Shown here piece after piece: positions 18,293 through 26,817 of a stretch of 48,372 nt of DNA. Position 1 is the first letter of the stretch, and each line of letters begins with the position of its first letter. The stretch is from contig DATKRK010000223.1 of assembly GCA_035532215.1 (NCBI GenBank), positions 1 through 48,372 on the forward strand, in the 5' to 3' direction. Source of the stretch: JAICIG01 sp035532215 (GTDB lineage: Bacteria > Planctomycetota > Planctomycetia > Pirellulales > JAICIG01). A program made the position numbers and the translations under genes. A model generated the notes under the pieces. It worked only from the letters and a program-made list of their open reading frames with translations. It had not been told where the DNA came from and did no database searches.

Positions 18293-18835
18293 ATGAAGAC
18301 TCGTTCGACCACGATTTTGACCGTTCGGCGCCAAGGCGTCGTTGCGATAGGCGGCGACGGCCAGGTGACGCTGGGCAATTCGATCATGAAAGGCGACGCC
18401 AACAAGATCCGCCGGCTGCTCGACGGAAGAGTGATTACCGGTTTTGCCGGTTCGAGCGCCGACGCCTTTGCACTGTTGGAGCGGTTCGAAGCGAAGCTCA
18501 AAGATTACCCCTCGAACGTGCCGCGGGCCGCGACCGAGCTGGCCAAAGACTGGCGGACCGACCGTTTGCTGCGACGGCTCGAGGCGCTGTTGGCCGTCGT
18601 CGACTCGCGGCACACGTTGCTGGTCACCGGCAACGGCGACGTGATCCAGCCGACCGACAACGTGTTGGGCATCGGTTCCGGCGGAAACTACGCCGTGGCG
18701 GCCGCGCGAGGTTTGCTCGCACATTCGAATTTGTCGGCGGGCGAGATCGTGCGGCGCTCGCTGGAAATCGCCGCCAGCATCGATATTTACACCAACGCGA
18801 ACATCGTGGTCGAGGAACTGGCGTGCGAGACTTGA
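18293..18835 (+). CDS. hslV: ATP-dependent protease proteolytic subunit HslV
   Basis: The 180-residue protein is the peptidase of the HslUV (ClpQY) protease. The sequence TTILTVRR starts at residue 6, so the active Thr must be freed by removal of a five-residue lead (MKTRS); in E. coli only Met is removed. GDGQVTLGN and FAGSSADAFALLERFE follow as expected, and the metal/turn region GSGGNYA is present near residue 125. A GGAG lies five bases before the ATG. The last 13 bases overlap the start of hslU. It is divergent from the Nudix gene. Confidence 0.96.
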   Translation: MKTRSTTILTVRRQGVVAIGGDGQVTLGNSIMKGDANKIRRLLDGRVITGFAGSSADAFALLERFEAKLKDYPSNVPRAATELAKDWRTDRLLRRLEALLAVVDSRHTLLVTGNGDVIQPTDNVLGIGSGGNYAVAAARGLLAHSNLSAGEIVRRSLEIAASIDIYTNANIVVEELACET

Positions 18836-20157
18836 CTCCGCGGGAAATCGTCGCCGAATTGGACCGGCACATCGTCGGCCAGCACGAAGCCAAGCGCGCC
18901 GTGGCGATTGCCGTGCGCAACCGCTGGCGACGCCAAAGGCTGAGCGAGGAAATGCGCGCCGAAGTGGCGCCCAAGAACATCTTGATGATCGGCCCGACCG
19001 GCGTGGGCAAGACGGAGATCGCCCGGCGGCTGGCCCGGCTCACCGGGGCGCCGTTCATCAAGGTCGAAGCCACCAAGTACACCGAGGTCGGCTATTACGG
19101 GCGCGACGTCGAGAGTATGATTCGCGAACTGGTGGAGAACGCCATTGGCCTGGTCCGCGAAAGCGAACGCGCCAAGGTCGAGGCCGAGGCTCGCCGGCGA
19201 GCCGAAGAGCGGCTGCTCGATTTGCTGGCCCCGCCGCCCGTCGCGTTCGGCGAAACCAGCGAAACCGAGGCGGCCGAACGGCACGAGCGCACTCGCGAGA
19301 AGATGCGCGGCATGCTGGCGGCGGGCGATCTCGACCAGCGCATGGTGGAGTTGACCATCGAGCAGAAGGCGACGCCAATGATGCTGACCGGCATCGGCAT
19401 GGAGCAAGTCGACGCCGACCTGCAGAGCATGTTCGAAAAGATCCTGCCCAAAAGCTCCGCCCGACGCGAGCTAAGCGTCAAAGAGGCGCGGCGCGTATTG
19501 TTCGAACAGGAAAGCGACGCGTTGATCAACGCCGAAAAGGTGAACGCCGCGGCCGTCGATCTGGCGGAGAACGTGGGGGTGATCTTCATCGACGAAATGG
19601 ACAAAGTCGTCGCCAGCGAGAACACCAAGGGCGCCGACGTCTCGCGGCAGGGCGTGCAGCGCGACCTGCTGCCGATCGTCGAGGGCACGACCGTGCAAAC
19701 CCGTTACGGCCACGTGAAAACCGACCATATTCTGTTCGTCGCGGCCGGCGCTTTTCACCGCGCCAGTCCCAGCGATTTGATGCCCGAGTTGCAGGGCCGC
19801 TTTCCGATCCGCGTCGAACTGAAGGACCTGGGCAAGGACGATTTCATCCGCATCTTGACCGAACCCAAAAGCGCGCTCACCAAGCAGTACCAGGCGTTGC
19901 TCGAAACCGAGAAGATCGAGTTGGAGTATACGACCGACGGCATCGAGGCCCTGGCCGACTATGCCTTTCAGGTCAATCAATCGACGCAGAATATCGGCGC
20001 CCGGCGGCTGTACACGATCATGGAACGGCTGCTCGAAGAGGTCAGCTTCGAGGCGCCCGACATGAAGAAACGCCGCGTGAAGATCGACGCCGCATACGTC
20101 AAGAGCCGGCTGGAATCGATCGCCAAGAACGAGGACTTGAGCCAGTTCATTCTCTGA
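18823..20157 (+). CDS. hslU: ATP-dependent protease ATPase subunit HslU
   Basis: The protein is the AAA+ unfoldase that feeds substrates to HslV. I chose the GTG at 18823, which gives 444 residues starting MRDLTPREIVAELDRHIVGQ, the normal family beginning; AGGA lies six bases upstream inside hslV. The longer frame to 18079 covers hslV and is spurious. The Walker A motif GPTGVGKT is at 57-64, the pore motif GYYG at 90-93 (usually GYVG), and Walker B VIFIDEMDK near 250. The C-terminal end (EDLSQFIL) matches the tail that docks into HslV. Translation is probably coupled to hslV. Confidence 0.96.
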   Translation: MRDLTPREIVAELDRHIVGQHEAKRAVAIAVRNRWRRQRLSEEMRAEVAPKNILMIGPTGVGKTEIARRLARLTGAPFIKVEATKYTEVGYYGRDVESMIRELVENAIGLVRESERAKVEAEARRRAEERLLDLLAPPPVAFGETSETEAAERHERTREKMRGMLAAGDLDQRMVELTIEQKATPMMLTGIGMEQVDADLQSMFEKILPKSSARRELSVKEARRVLFEQESDALINAEKVNAAAVDLAENVGVIFIDEMDKVVASENTKGADVSRQGVQRDLLPIVEGTTVQTRYGHVKTDHILFVAAGAFHRASPSDLMPELQGRFPIRVELKDLGKDDFIRILTEPKSALTKQYQALLETEKIELEYTTDGIEALADYAFQVNQSTQNIGARRLYTIMERLLEEVSFEAPDMKKRRVKIDAAYVKSRLESIAKNEDLSQFIL

Positions 20158-20203
20158 ACGCGGCGCGGCGGCATGCTCAACTGCGCGAACTCCCCGCCAG
20201 TGG

Positions 20204-20677
20204 TTAACCCGGCAATTGGCTTAGTCGCTCGAGCGCCGCTTCATAGGCCGCCCCGATTGCGCGGCAATGAAAGCGCCGATCGGTCGGGCCGACGACTTCA
20301 ACGTCGATTTCAAGCCGCTCCGCCGGTAAACAGCCGGTCACGCGCTCGGCCCATTCGATGACGACGACGCCCGGCGAGTTGAAATATTCCTCGGGTCCCA
20401 GCGCCCAGAATTCCTCGTCGCCATGCAGGCGATAAGCGTCGAAGTGAAAGACCGGGCGGCGGCCGTAATATTCTTGCACGAGGACAAACGTCGGACTGAC
20501 GACCTCGCGCCGATCGACGCCGAGCGCCTCGGCCAAGCCCTGCACCAAGCGCGTCTTGCCGGCGCCCAGCGGCCCGTTCAGGGCGATCACGGCTTGTTCG
20601 GGCAGCGAAGCGGCCAGCGCGGCGCCAAAGCGGGACGTGCCCTGCTCGTCGTGCGTCTCGTGAAGGAAGCTTTTCAC
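20204..20677 (-). CDS. tsaE: tRNA threonylcarbamoyladenosine biosynthesis ATPase TsaE
   Basis: The 157-residue protein is the ATPase that works with TsaB and TsaD to make t6A37 in tRNAs that read ANN codons. The P-loop GPLGAGKT is at 35-42, VSPTFVLVQEY follows, then HFDAYRL and the late VIEWAERV block. All family landmarks are present and length is normal. It starts 25 bases after the last HtrA-like gene, so it is probably the last cistron of the long minus-strand unit. It faces hslU tail to tail across 46 bp with no clear terminator. Confidence 0.95.
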   Translation of the reverse strand: MKSFLHETHDEQGTSRFGAALAASLPEQAVIALNGPLGAGKTRLVQGLAEALGVDRREVVSPTFVLVQEYYGRRPVFHFDAYRLHGDEEFWALGPEEYFNSPGVVVIEWAERVTGCLPAERLEIDVEVVGPTDRRFHCRAIGAAYEAALERLSQLPG

Positions 20678-20702
20678 CGTTCGCTGTTTAGCAGTTCGCC
20701 GC

Positions 20703-22664
20703 TTAAAGCTTGTCGAGGGTGTCGACCCAGCGGAGCAGTTCGGCCAGATCTTCGTCGTTCAAGTCGCGGCCTTGCTCGCCCTGATCGCGGACGAAGACCG
20801 CATACTTCCGCTCGCGGAGAGCCTTCAGTGCGGCCTCGATCGACGCGGCGACTTTGGATTTGGCGGCTCGCGTGAGGTAAAAGTCGAGCCGATAGACCGG
20901 ATCGTTGTCGGGCGGCGGCTCGGCGAGCGGCGCGTCGATCGCCGCCACGCCGCGAATTTGCTCGCGGTTCGCAAAGGCCATCGCGTAGGCCAAGGCGCCG
21001 CCGATTTCGTGTCCGCCCGCGACGATGCGCAGCGAATCGGTCTGGTAGACCGCCCGCAGTTGGTCGAGCGCTTTCACGGCGAAATCGAGATCGCCGCGCT
21101 GCCAGCGGCCCTGTTCGGCAGCCTTGGGAGCCAACAGAATCAACCCCTGCGAATCGCAGCGATCTTTCCACCGCGCGAGCAGCTCGTCGTCCTTGAAGTC
21201 GCCCTCGGAAGCGAACCACGTCAGCACGGCGTACTTGAGACGCGGATCGTAGTCGGCGGGCACGTAGGCTAGCGCGCCGTTTTTGAATTCGGGAACTTTC
21301 ACTTCGAACGAGCCCGTCGCCGGGCGTTCGTCGGCGAACGGTTCCAGCGGAGCGACCGCCGCAGGCGCCTCGGCGGGAATCGTCTCGGGTTCGGCCGTCC
21401 AAACGGCGTCGAACTGGATGCGTTCTTCGCCGCGTAGAATTTCCATGGCCACGCTTTGGTTCAGCTCGATCGCGGCGGCCGCTTCGACCAGTTCGTAGCG
21501 GTCTTTGATCGGCTTGCCGGCGACCGACACGATCTTGTCGCCCTCGCGGACCTCGGCCTTGGCGGCGGGACTGTCGGGATAGACGTAGCGCACCACCACG
21601 CCGTCGGCCTGTTCGACCGGATCGCGACGCGGCAGGATGCCGAAAAACGGCCGCTGGTAGGGATCGAGGTGATCGACCAGTTGCAGCTCGCGCTCGATCC
21701 GCTGCTCGCCGCGCAGCACGGCGACCTTCACCGAGTCGCCGGCGTAACGACGATTCAGCTCGTACATCAATTGCACCTGGCGGACGACCTCGCGTCCGGC
21801 GACCTCGACGATCTTATCGCCGGCTTTGATGCCCGCCTTGTAGGCCGGCGAATTCGGCCGGCAAGCGGCGATTACGGCGGGGTCGGCGTACATGTCGCGG
21901 CCGGCGAGACTGACTCCGATCAGGCCCGGTTGGAGATCTTCACCCGACTTCAGACGCTCGAAGTTCTGATTGATTTGCACCAGCGGCACGGCGAAACCGA
22001 TGCCCGAGTCGTACCATTCCACGCTGGTCGCATCGGCGCCCTTGGTCGTCGAGAGCGGCGCCAGAACGCCCAGCACGCGGCCGCGTATGTCGACGAGCGG
22101 ACCGCCGTAATTGTTGGGCGAGATCTTGGCGTCGGTTTGCAAGGCCTTGCCCCAGACGCGGTCGAGCGCGCTGACGATGCCCACCGAGACGTTCGGCTGC
22201 GCGCTGTCGAAGGTGCGGCCGACGGCGATGCCCCATTGGCCGACTTGCATCTCCGCTTCCGGCACGGCTTCGGGCGTGGGCAGCGACTCTTCGACCGAAA
22301 TCTTCAACAGCACCACCATTCGGCTGGAGTCCGTGGCGACCAGCTCGGCCGGCGCCCGAGCGCCGCCGGGCAGCCGCACGATGATCGAAACGGGCTGTTG
22401 CGAGAAGTTGAAGGAACTGGAGACGATATAACCGTCGGCCGACACGATCAAGCCGGTCGCGGGGCCGGCCAGATCCAGCGATTGGTCGCCGCGCGCGCGG
22501 CCGCCGACCGTCTCGACGGCGACGACCGAGGGCGCCACCCGCTCGACGGCGGCGCGCATCGCCTGTTCTTCACGCTCGGCCAGATCCGCGTCATCGTCGG
22601 CCCGCGTCGAGACGGCGGCGCCAAGCAAAATGGCAATCGCCATCATAAGGTTGAATTCGCTCAT
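20703..22664 (-). CDS. HtrA-like pseudoprotease with two PDZ domains and a degenerate alpha/beta-hydrolase tail
   Basis: The 653-residue protein has a signal-like N-terminus, a trypsin-fold domain (about 38-240), PDZ domains (about 245-330 and 340-420), a Pro/Ala linker and a C-terminal domain (about 450-650). Aligned with HtrA, the three triad positions are changed: His by Phe 85, Asp by about Met 116, Ser by Tyr 186 (PNNYGGPL instead of PGNSGGPL). The C-terminal domain resembles an alpha/beta hydrolase, but its nucleophile elbow reads GHEIG, with Glu where Ser is usual. Both possible enzymes thus look dead. It likely acts as a binding or regulatory partner. The ATG overlaps the previous stop by four bases. 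Confidence 0.8.
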   Translation of the reverse strand: MSEFNLMMAIAILLGAAVSTRADDDADLAEREEQAMRAAVERVAPSVVAVETVGGRARGDQSLDLAGPATGLIVSADGYIVSSSFNFSQQPVSIIVRLPGGARAPAELVATDSSRMVVLLKISVEESLPTPEAVPEAEMQVGQWGIAVGRTFDSAQPNVSVGIVSALDRVWGKALQTDAKISPNNYGGPLVDIRGRVLGVLAPLSTTKGADATSVEWYDSGIGFAVPLVQINQNFERLKSGEDLQPGLIGVSLAGRDMYADPAVIAACRPNSPAYKAGIKAGDKIVEVAGREVVRQVQLMYELNRRYAGDSVKVAVLRGEQRIERELQLVDHLDPYQRPFFGILPRRDPVEQADGVVVRYVYPDSPAAKAEVREGDKIVSVAGKPIKDRYELVEAAAAIELNQSVAMEILRGEERIQFDAVWTAEPETIPAEAPAAVAPLEPFADERPATGSFEVKVPEFKNGALAYVPADYDPRLKYAVLTWFASEGDFKDDELLARWKDRCDSQGLILLAPKAAEQGRWQRGDLDFAVKALDQLRAVYQTDSLRIVAGGHEIGGALAYAMAFANREQIRGVAAIDAPLAEPPPDNDPVYRLDFYLTRAAKSKVAASIEAALKALRERKYAVFVRDQGEQGRDLNDEDLAELLRWVDTLDKL

Positions 22665-23725
22665 GGATTGCGCGGCGCTCCCAGTTCCACTTCGATCAGT
22701 TTTTGATCGCGGATTACGGTCAGCCGAACTTTATCGGCCTGGTCGATCCGCTCGATCTCGTCTTCCAGGCTCTGGCGCGACTGCACGAGTTGGTTGTTGA
22801 CGAACAGCACGAGATCGTCGGGACGCAAGCCCGCGGCCGCGGCCGGCGAGCCGGGGCGCACGCGGTCGACGTAAGGCGGCGTGCGATCCAGAACGTCGGG
22901 CACCAGCACCAGTCCTAACAGAGCTGCGCTGAGCGCGTGTTCCGGCTTCGCCCGGTCATCGGCGGCCGAGCGAGCGACGAATTTGCCCGAGCGAATCTCC
23001 GCCGCCGTCGGCGCCAATTCGGCCGCCGGAATGGCGTAATTCAGCCAGGCGCCGTTGAGCGAGTTGCGCAGTTCCTTGCCGAGCATGCCCAGTAGCCGGC
23101 CGCGAGCGTCGGTCAAGGCGCCGCCTGCGGCGCCGGGGTTGTTCGTCATTGCGTCGAGAATGTAAACCGGACCGCGGTAGGGCGTCTCGAACACGCCGCG
23201 CCGAGCTTCCAAGCGAGTCTTGACCGCGACGATGCCGTGTTGCACGCTCGCCGGCTCATCGCCGGTGGCGACGCCAAACAAGTTGCTAAACGCCAACACG
23301 CGAGCCCCCGCATCGGCGGAAACTTCCTCGGCCAGTTCGAAGTAAGGCAGATTGGCGGCATCGATCTTCAATAGCGCCATTTCGAGCCGCGGATCGGCGC
23401 CGAGCAACTTGGCTTCGAACTTCCGCCCATCGTCGAGCGTGGCCGTAATGTAGTCGGTGTCGAGCACGTAGCTCCAGACGGTCAGCACGTGTCCTTCGGG
23501 CGAGATCAAAAAACCGCTTTGATATGGTTCCAGGCCGCGGAACCCGCCTGCGCCGTAGATCTTGACGATCTTGGGCTGGACGTCGCGGATCACCGCGGCG
23601 AACGATAGCGAGGCCTGAACCGCTTCCGACGCGGCCGAAAAAGCCGCCATCGCCGCCAACAAGGCCAAGCCGGCTCGCGGGAAGGGCGGCGCGGGGCGGG
23701 AGATGATTGAGCTTGGTGAAATCAT
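22661..23725 (-). CDS. HtrA-like pseudoprotease with one PDZ domain
   Basis: The 354-residue protein has an N-terminal signal-like helix (about 18-35), a trypsin-fold domain and a C-terminal PDZ (about 265-350, PGSPAAAAGLRPDDLVL). The fold blocks of HtrA are easy to follow, yet all three triad positions differ: Ser 85 in LTVWSY for His, Glu 115 in DPRLEMALLKI for Asp, and Ala 200 in NPGAAGGAL for Ser. It therefore cannot be a normal serine protease. It starts 48 bases after the intact HtrA gene and overlaps the next HtrA-like gene by ATGA. A role as scaffold or substrate sensor for the intact protease is inference. Confidence 0.82.
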   Translation of the reverse strand: MISPSSIISRPAPPFPRAGLALLAAMAAFSAASEAVQASLSFAAVIRDVQPKIVKIYGAGGFRGLEPYQSGFLISPEGHVLTVWSYVLDTDYITATLDDGRKFEAKLLGADPRLEMALLKIDAANLPYFELAEEVSADAGARVLAFSNLFGVATGDEPASVQHGIVAVKTRLEARRGVFETPYRGPVYILDAMTNNPGAAGGALTDARGRLLGMLGKELRNSLNGAWLNYAIPAAELAPTAAEIRSGKFVARSAADDRAKPEHALSAALLGLVLVPDVLDRTPPYVDRVRPGSPAAAAGLRPDDLVLFVNNQLVQSRQSLEDEIERIDQADKVRLTVIRDQKLIEVELGAPRNP

Positions 23726-23773
23726 AGTTGCGTTTGGTCGTGGTATTCGATTCGGGCGCCGTGTGACGCTTGG

Positions 23774-25600
23774 TTATTCTTTGCCCGGTTGTTTCTCGCC
23801 CGGTTGTTTCTCAGCGGGCGGCGCGGCGAGTTCCAGATTGTCGAACTTGAAGACCCCGTAAACGCCGTTGCCGTATCGCACCTCCATCCGGCTGGGCAGA
23901 TCGCGGCCTTCCGCCTCGCGATAGTCGGCGAAACGCAGCTCGCAGGGGTCATCGTCGGCCCGCAGAAACATTTCCATGGCCAGCAGGCGGCCGGTGGTCG
24001 GATCGATGAAGAACTGGCATTCGACGCCGCCATAAGTGCCGGTTAGCACCTCGACCAGGCCCGGATGTCCGGCCAGGGGCGCCATTCCATAGTATTCCAC
24101 GGCGCCGAATTGTTCGGGCCCAAGTACGAGCAGCCGCCGCCAAAGGAATAGCGCTGCCAGCAGCCCGCCGCTGCCCGGCGGATCGCTGGCGTCCGTCAGG
24201 CTGTCGGCGACGATCAGTTTCAGCTTGCCGCCCGGCAGCGCACACGAAGTCGAATCGGCATTGATGCGGAATTGGGCTTCGCCCGCGCCCAGCAGTTCGC
24301 CGCCGAGCGTCCACTCCCCGGCGGCCGACGTAAAATCGCCGCGCGCGACGAGCATGTTCCAAACGCGCGTGCGGTTCAGCTTGTTGAAGTAATAGTTGGC
24401 GAACCCTCGCCGCGCCTCGAAGTGCTGCTTGACGATCTCGGGCATCTCTTGCCGCGCCGGCGGTTCATGCGTCGGCAACGGCAGTTTCGGCTTGTCGTCG
24501 GGCTTGCGGCCGGGCGGCTGTTCCGGCGGCGCCATCGGCGTGCGGCCGCCGACCTTATCGATCAATTCTTGCGTGCCGTGAACGCCGCTGAGCCGCACCA
24601 GCGTTTCGTAGGTGCGTCCCTTGCGACGGAACGTCAACGGAACTTGCCAGCCCTTGGGGTAAATGCCCAACACGTTCTTGAAGGCGTTCACGGTGTGAAT
24701 CGGTCGCCCGCCGAAACTGACCGCCTCGTCGCCGTAGCGCAGCCCGCGACGATAGGCGTCGCTGTCTTCGAGAATATCGGCCACGATCACGCGGCCGTCA
24801 TCCTGGCTGGCCAGCCGGGCCCCAAGCGTGGCGTGGTCGAGAATTCGACCGCTCTTCAAGCAGCCGAGAAAATTCTTGATTTGGTTGATCGAGATGGCGT
24901 AGCCCACGCCCACGTTGACGCGGCCGCGCTTTTCGAATGAACCGCGGCCGTTGATGCCGATCAGCCGGCCGTGCATATCGAACAGCGGACCGCCCGAGTT
25001 GCCGGGATTGATCGAGGCGTCGGTCTGCAGGCAGTCGGCGTATTCCAACAGCGTGCCGGCCGGATATTGATAACGATGAACGCCGGAAATGATTCCGTAC
25101 GTGATCGTCGGCTGAAAATCGGTTGCCAGCAGGAACGGATTGCCGACGCAAAAGGCCCAATCTCCGACCTGCACTTCGTCGCTGTCGCCGAATTCGGCGT
25201 AAGGAAAGTCGTCGCGCCCGAAGAGCTTGATGAGCGCCAGGTCGCCGACCGGATCGATGCCGACGATCACCGCGTCGTACAGTCCGCCGTGGGCCATGCC
25301 GCACTTCATCGCGTCGCCGGAGCCTTTGGTGACGTGGAAATTGCTCAAGGCATAACCGTCGGGCGAAATCACGACGCCCGAGCCGCCGCCCTGCCCGCCG
25401 GGCGAAAAGATGGCCACCGCCGCCTCGCGGGCCTTGTGCATCACGGAAATTCGCTCCGCTTCGGCCTTCAAAACGGCCGGATCGACCTCTGCATGCACGC
25501 GAGCGGCCGGCGCCGCCAGCAGGACGAGCGCCGCGACGATTGCAGCCCGCGAAGTCGACTTCCGAGGCGAGATCCTTGCGTAGGGCGAGGGCTGCATCAT
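23774..25600 (-). CDS. HtrA-type serine protease with PDZ and an extra C-terminal domain
   Basis: The 608-residue protein has a signal peptide (about 18-37) and a trypsin-fold domain with an intact triad: His 89 (SNFHV), Asp 120 (DPVGDLALIKL) and Ser 202 (PGNSGGPLFD). One PDZ domain follows at about 260-335. After a Pro-rich linker, residues about 375-590 form a domain I do not recognise; it contains GEWTLGGELLGAGEAQF and a strand-rich end (CQFFIDPTTGRLLAMEMF). Ordinary HtrA has one or two PDZ domains and no such tail. It should work in the periplasm. Its ATG overlaps the stop of the NPCBM gene by four bases. It is the only catalytically complete member of the three neighbouring paralogues. 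Confidence 0.9.
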   Translation of the reverse strand: MMQPSPYARISPRKSTSRAAIVAALVLLAAPAARVHAEVDPAVLKAEAERISVMHKAREAAVAIFSPGGQGGGSGVVISPDGYALSNFHVTKGSGDAMKCGMAHGGLYDAVIVGIDPVGDLALIKLFGRDDFPYAEFGDSDEVQVGDWAFCVGNPFLLATDFQPTITYGIISGVHRYQYPAGTLLEYADCLQTDASINPGNSGGPLFDMHGRLIGINGRGSFEKRGRVNVGVGYAISINQIKNFLGCLKSGRILDHATLGARLASQDDGRVIVADILEDSDAYRRGLRYGDEAVSFGGRPIHTVNAFKNVLGIYPKGWQVPLTFRRKGRTYETLVRLSGVHGTQELIDKVGGRTPMAPPEQPPGRKPDDKPKLPLPTHEPPARQEMPEIVKQHFEARRGFANYYFNKLNRTRVWNMLVARGDFTSAAGEWTLGGELLGAGEAQFRINADSTSCALPGGKLKLIVADSLTDASDPPGSGGLLAALFLWRRLLVLGPEQFGAVEYYGMAPLAGHPGLVEVLTGTYGGVECQFFIDPTTGRLLAMEMFLRADDDPCELRFADYREAEGRDLPSRMEVRYGNGVYGVFKFDNLELAAPPAEKQPGEKQPGKE

Positions 25601-26796
25601 TTCAGAATCCTAGCATCGCAAAGGTCAAAGTGGTCCTGCACTTCCTGCCCCTCGCCGAAATCGACGACGAGCTTGAGCCGGCTGACCCCCGTGACGTCGA
25701 GATCGAGCGGCAGCGGCTCGTCTCGACCGGTAAGGTCGCCTTCGTAGAGCGGTTTGTCGTCTCCGAGGATCGTCAATCGCACGGCGCCCTCGGGCCTGGA
25801 GCGATCGTCGATTCCCGCCATCGCTTTAAGCCGGCGGAAACGGCCCGGAGGCAGGCGATAGGCGAGCTCGGATCCGCTATACAGGGCGACGCCCTTGGCG
25901 TACTCTTGACGTCCCAAGCGCAACGGCCCGCCGTCGAGATAGCAATTGAACCGCGGGCGATGGAATTCCTTGAGCGAGGCCGAGGCGCTCGCTTCGCCGA
26001 AAAACGGCCGCCAGTCGACCGATTCGGGCGTGAGATCGCTGAGATATTGGATTTTGCCGTCGATTGCGGCGACGTCGTTCAGTGCAATCCGCATCTTCAA
26101 ACCGGCGGGCGTGGTTAGTTCGAGGGCGCCGTCAGCGAGTTGTGCCGTTTGCACCTCGAAACGAGCGCCCGACGCGTCGGTCACGCGGCAGACGCTCTCA
26201 GGCAGCTCTCGCCCGGCAGGGTGAAAAAAGACCAAACCTTCGACCCGCGAGCGCTTCACCGACAAGGTCTCGCCGTCGAGCGTAAACTGCACCTTTTCGT
26301 CGCTCGTATCGCCGGCGACGCCGCTTTGATAGTCGAGGGCTTCCTTCTTGCGAATCACGATCACGTCGCCGGCATGCTTGACGCCAAGAATTTCCGCCCA
26401 TTGCGCGGCCAATTCGGGAGTTTGCGAATTGAACCGCACGTTGGCGATGTCGCGGGTCGGCAGCGTGACTTTACCGCCCATGAGCGTCTCGAACGAGGCC
26501 TGTCCCGCGGCGACGTTGTACGAGGCGGCCACAAGCGCGGACCCGTCGACCAGTTCGATCCAGACCGCCGGCTTTGCGTCGGGCGGCGCGGGCGAAGTTT
26601 CGGGCGCAAGCGCAAGCAGACTTTCCGTCGGCGCGGTTTGACGCCCCGTAGCGGTTTCGAGCGCGATTTGCGTCGCCGAGAACTCGACCAAGGCGCCTGA
26701 GAAGCTCTCGCCCGCCGTGGTGCGCAACTGAAACTTCGGCTCGGGCGCCGCCGCGGCAAGCAAGAGCCAACAACCTAAACTTGCGGTGAGATTCAT
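25597..26796 (-). CDS. Secreted protein with C-terminal NPCBM domain
   Basis: The 399-residue protein has a short signal peptide (LLLAAAAPEPK) and a beta-rich middle of unknown family. The last 145 residues read as an NPCBM/NEW2 galactose-binding-like domain: KGVALYSGSELAYRLPPG, then KAMAGIDDRS, then a repeated strand pattern ending with LVVDFGEG and DHFDLCDARIL. Such domains bind carbohydrate in many secreted enzymes. No catalytic domain is visible. The gene starts 21 bases after the helical secreted protein and overlaps the intact htrA gene by ATGA. Confidence 0.82.
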   Translation of the reverse strand: MNLTASLGCWLLLAAAAPEPKFQLRTTAGESFSGALVEFSATQIALETATGRQTAPTESLLALAPETSPAPPDAKPAVWIELVDGSALVAASYNVAAGQASFETLMGGKVTLPTRDIANVRFNSQTPELAAQWAEILGVKHAGDVIVIRKKEALDYQSGVAGDTSDEKVQFTLDGETLSVKRSRVEGLVFFHPAGRELPESVCRVTDASGARFEVQTAQLADGALELTTPAGLKMRIALNDVAAIDGKIQYLSDLTPESVDWRPFFGEASASASLKEFHRPRFNCYLDGGPLRLGRQEYAKGVALYSGSELAYRLPPGRFRRLKAMAGIDDRSRPEGAVRLTILGDDKPLYEGDLTGRDEPLPLDLDVTGVSRLKLVVDFGEGQEVQDHFDLCDARILK

Positions 26797-26817
26797 GAGC
26801 CAAGCGCCCTGGGGCGG

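Noticed and set aside
18079..18822. Long upstream extension of hslU
   Set aside because: It overlaps all of hslV in another frame; the GTG at 18823 gives the standard HslU N-terminus.
21456..22706. 416-codon plus-strand frame
   Set aside because: It is antisense to the pseudoprotease gene, with His/Asp/Arg-rich, motif-free translation.
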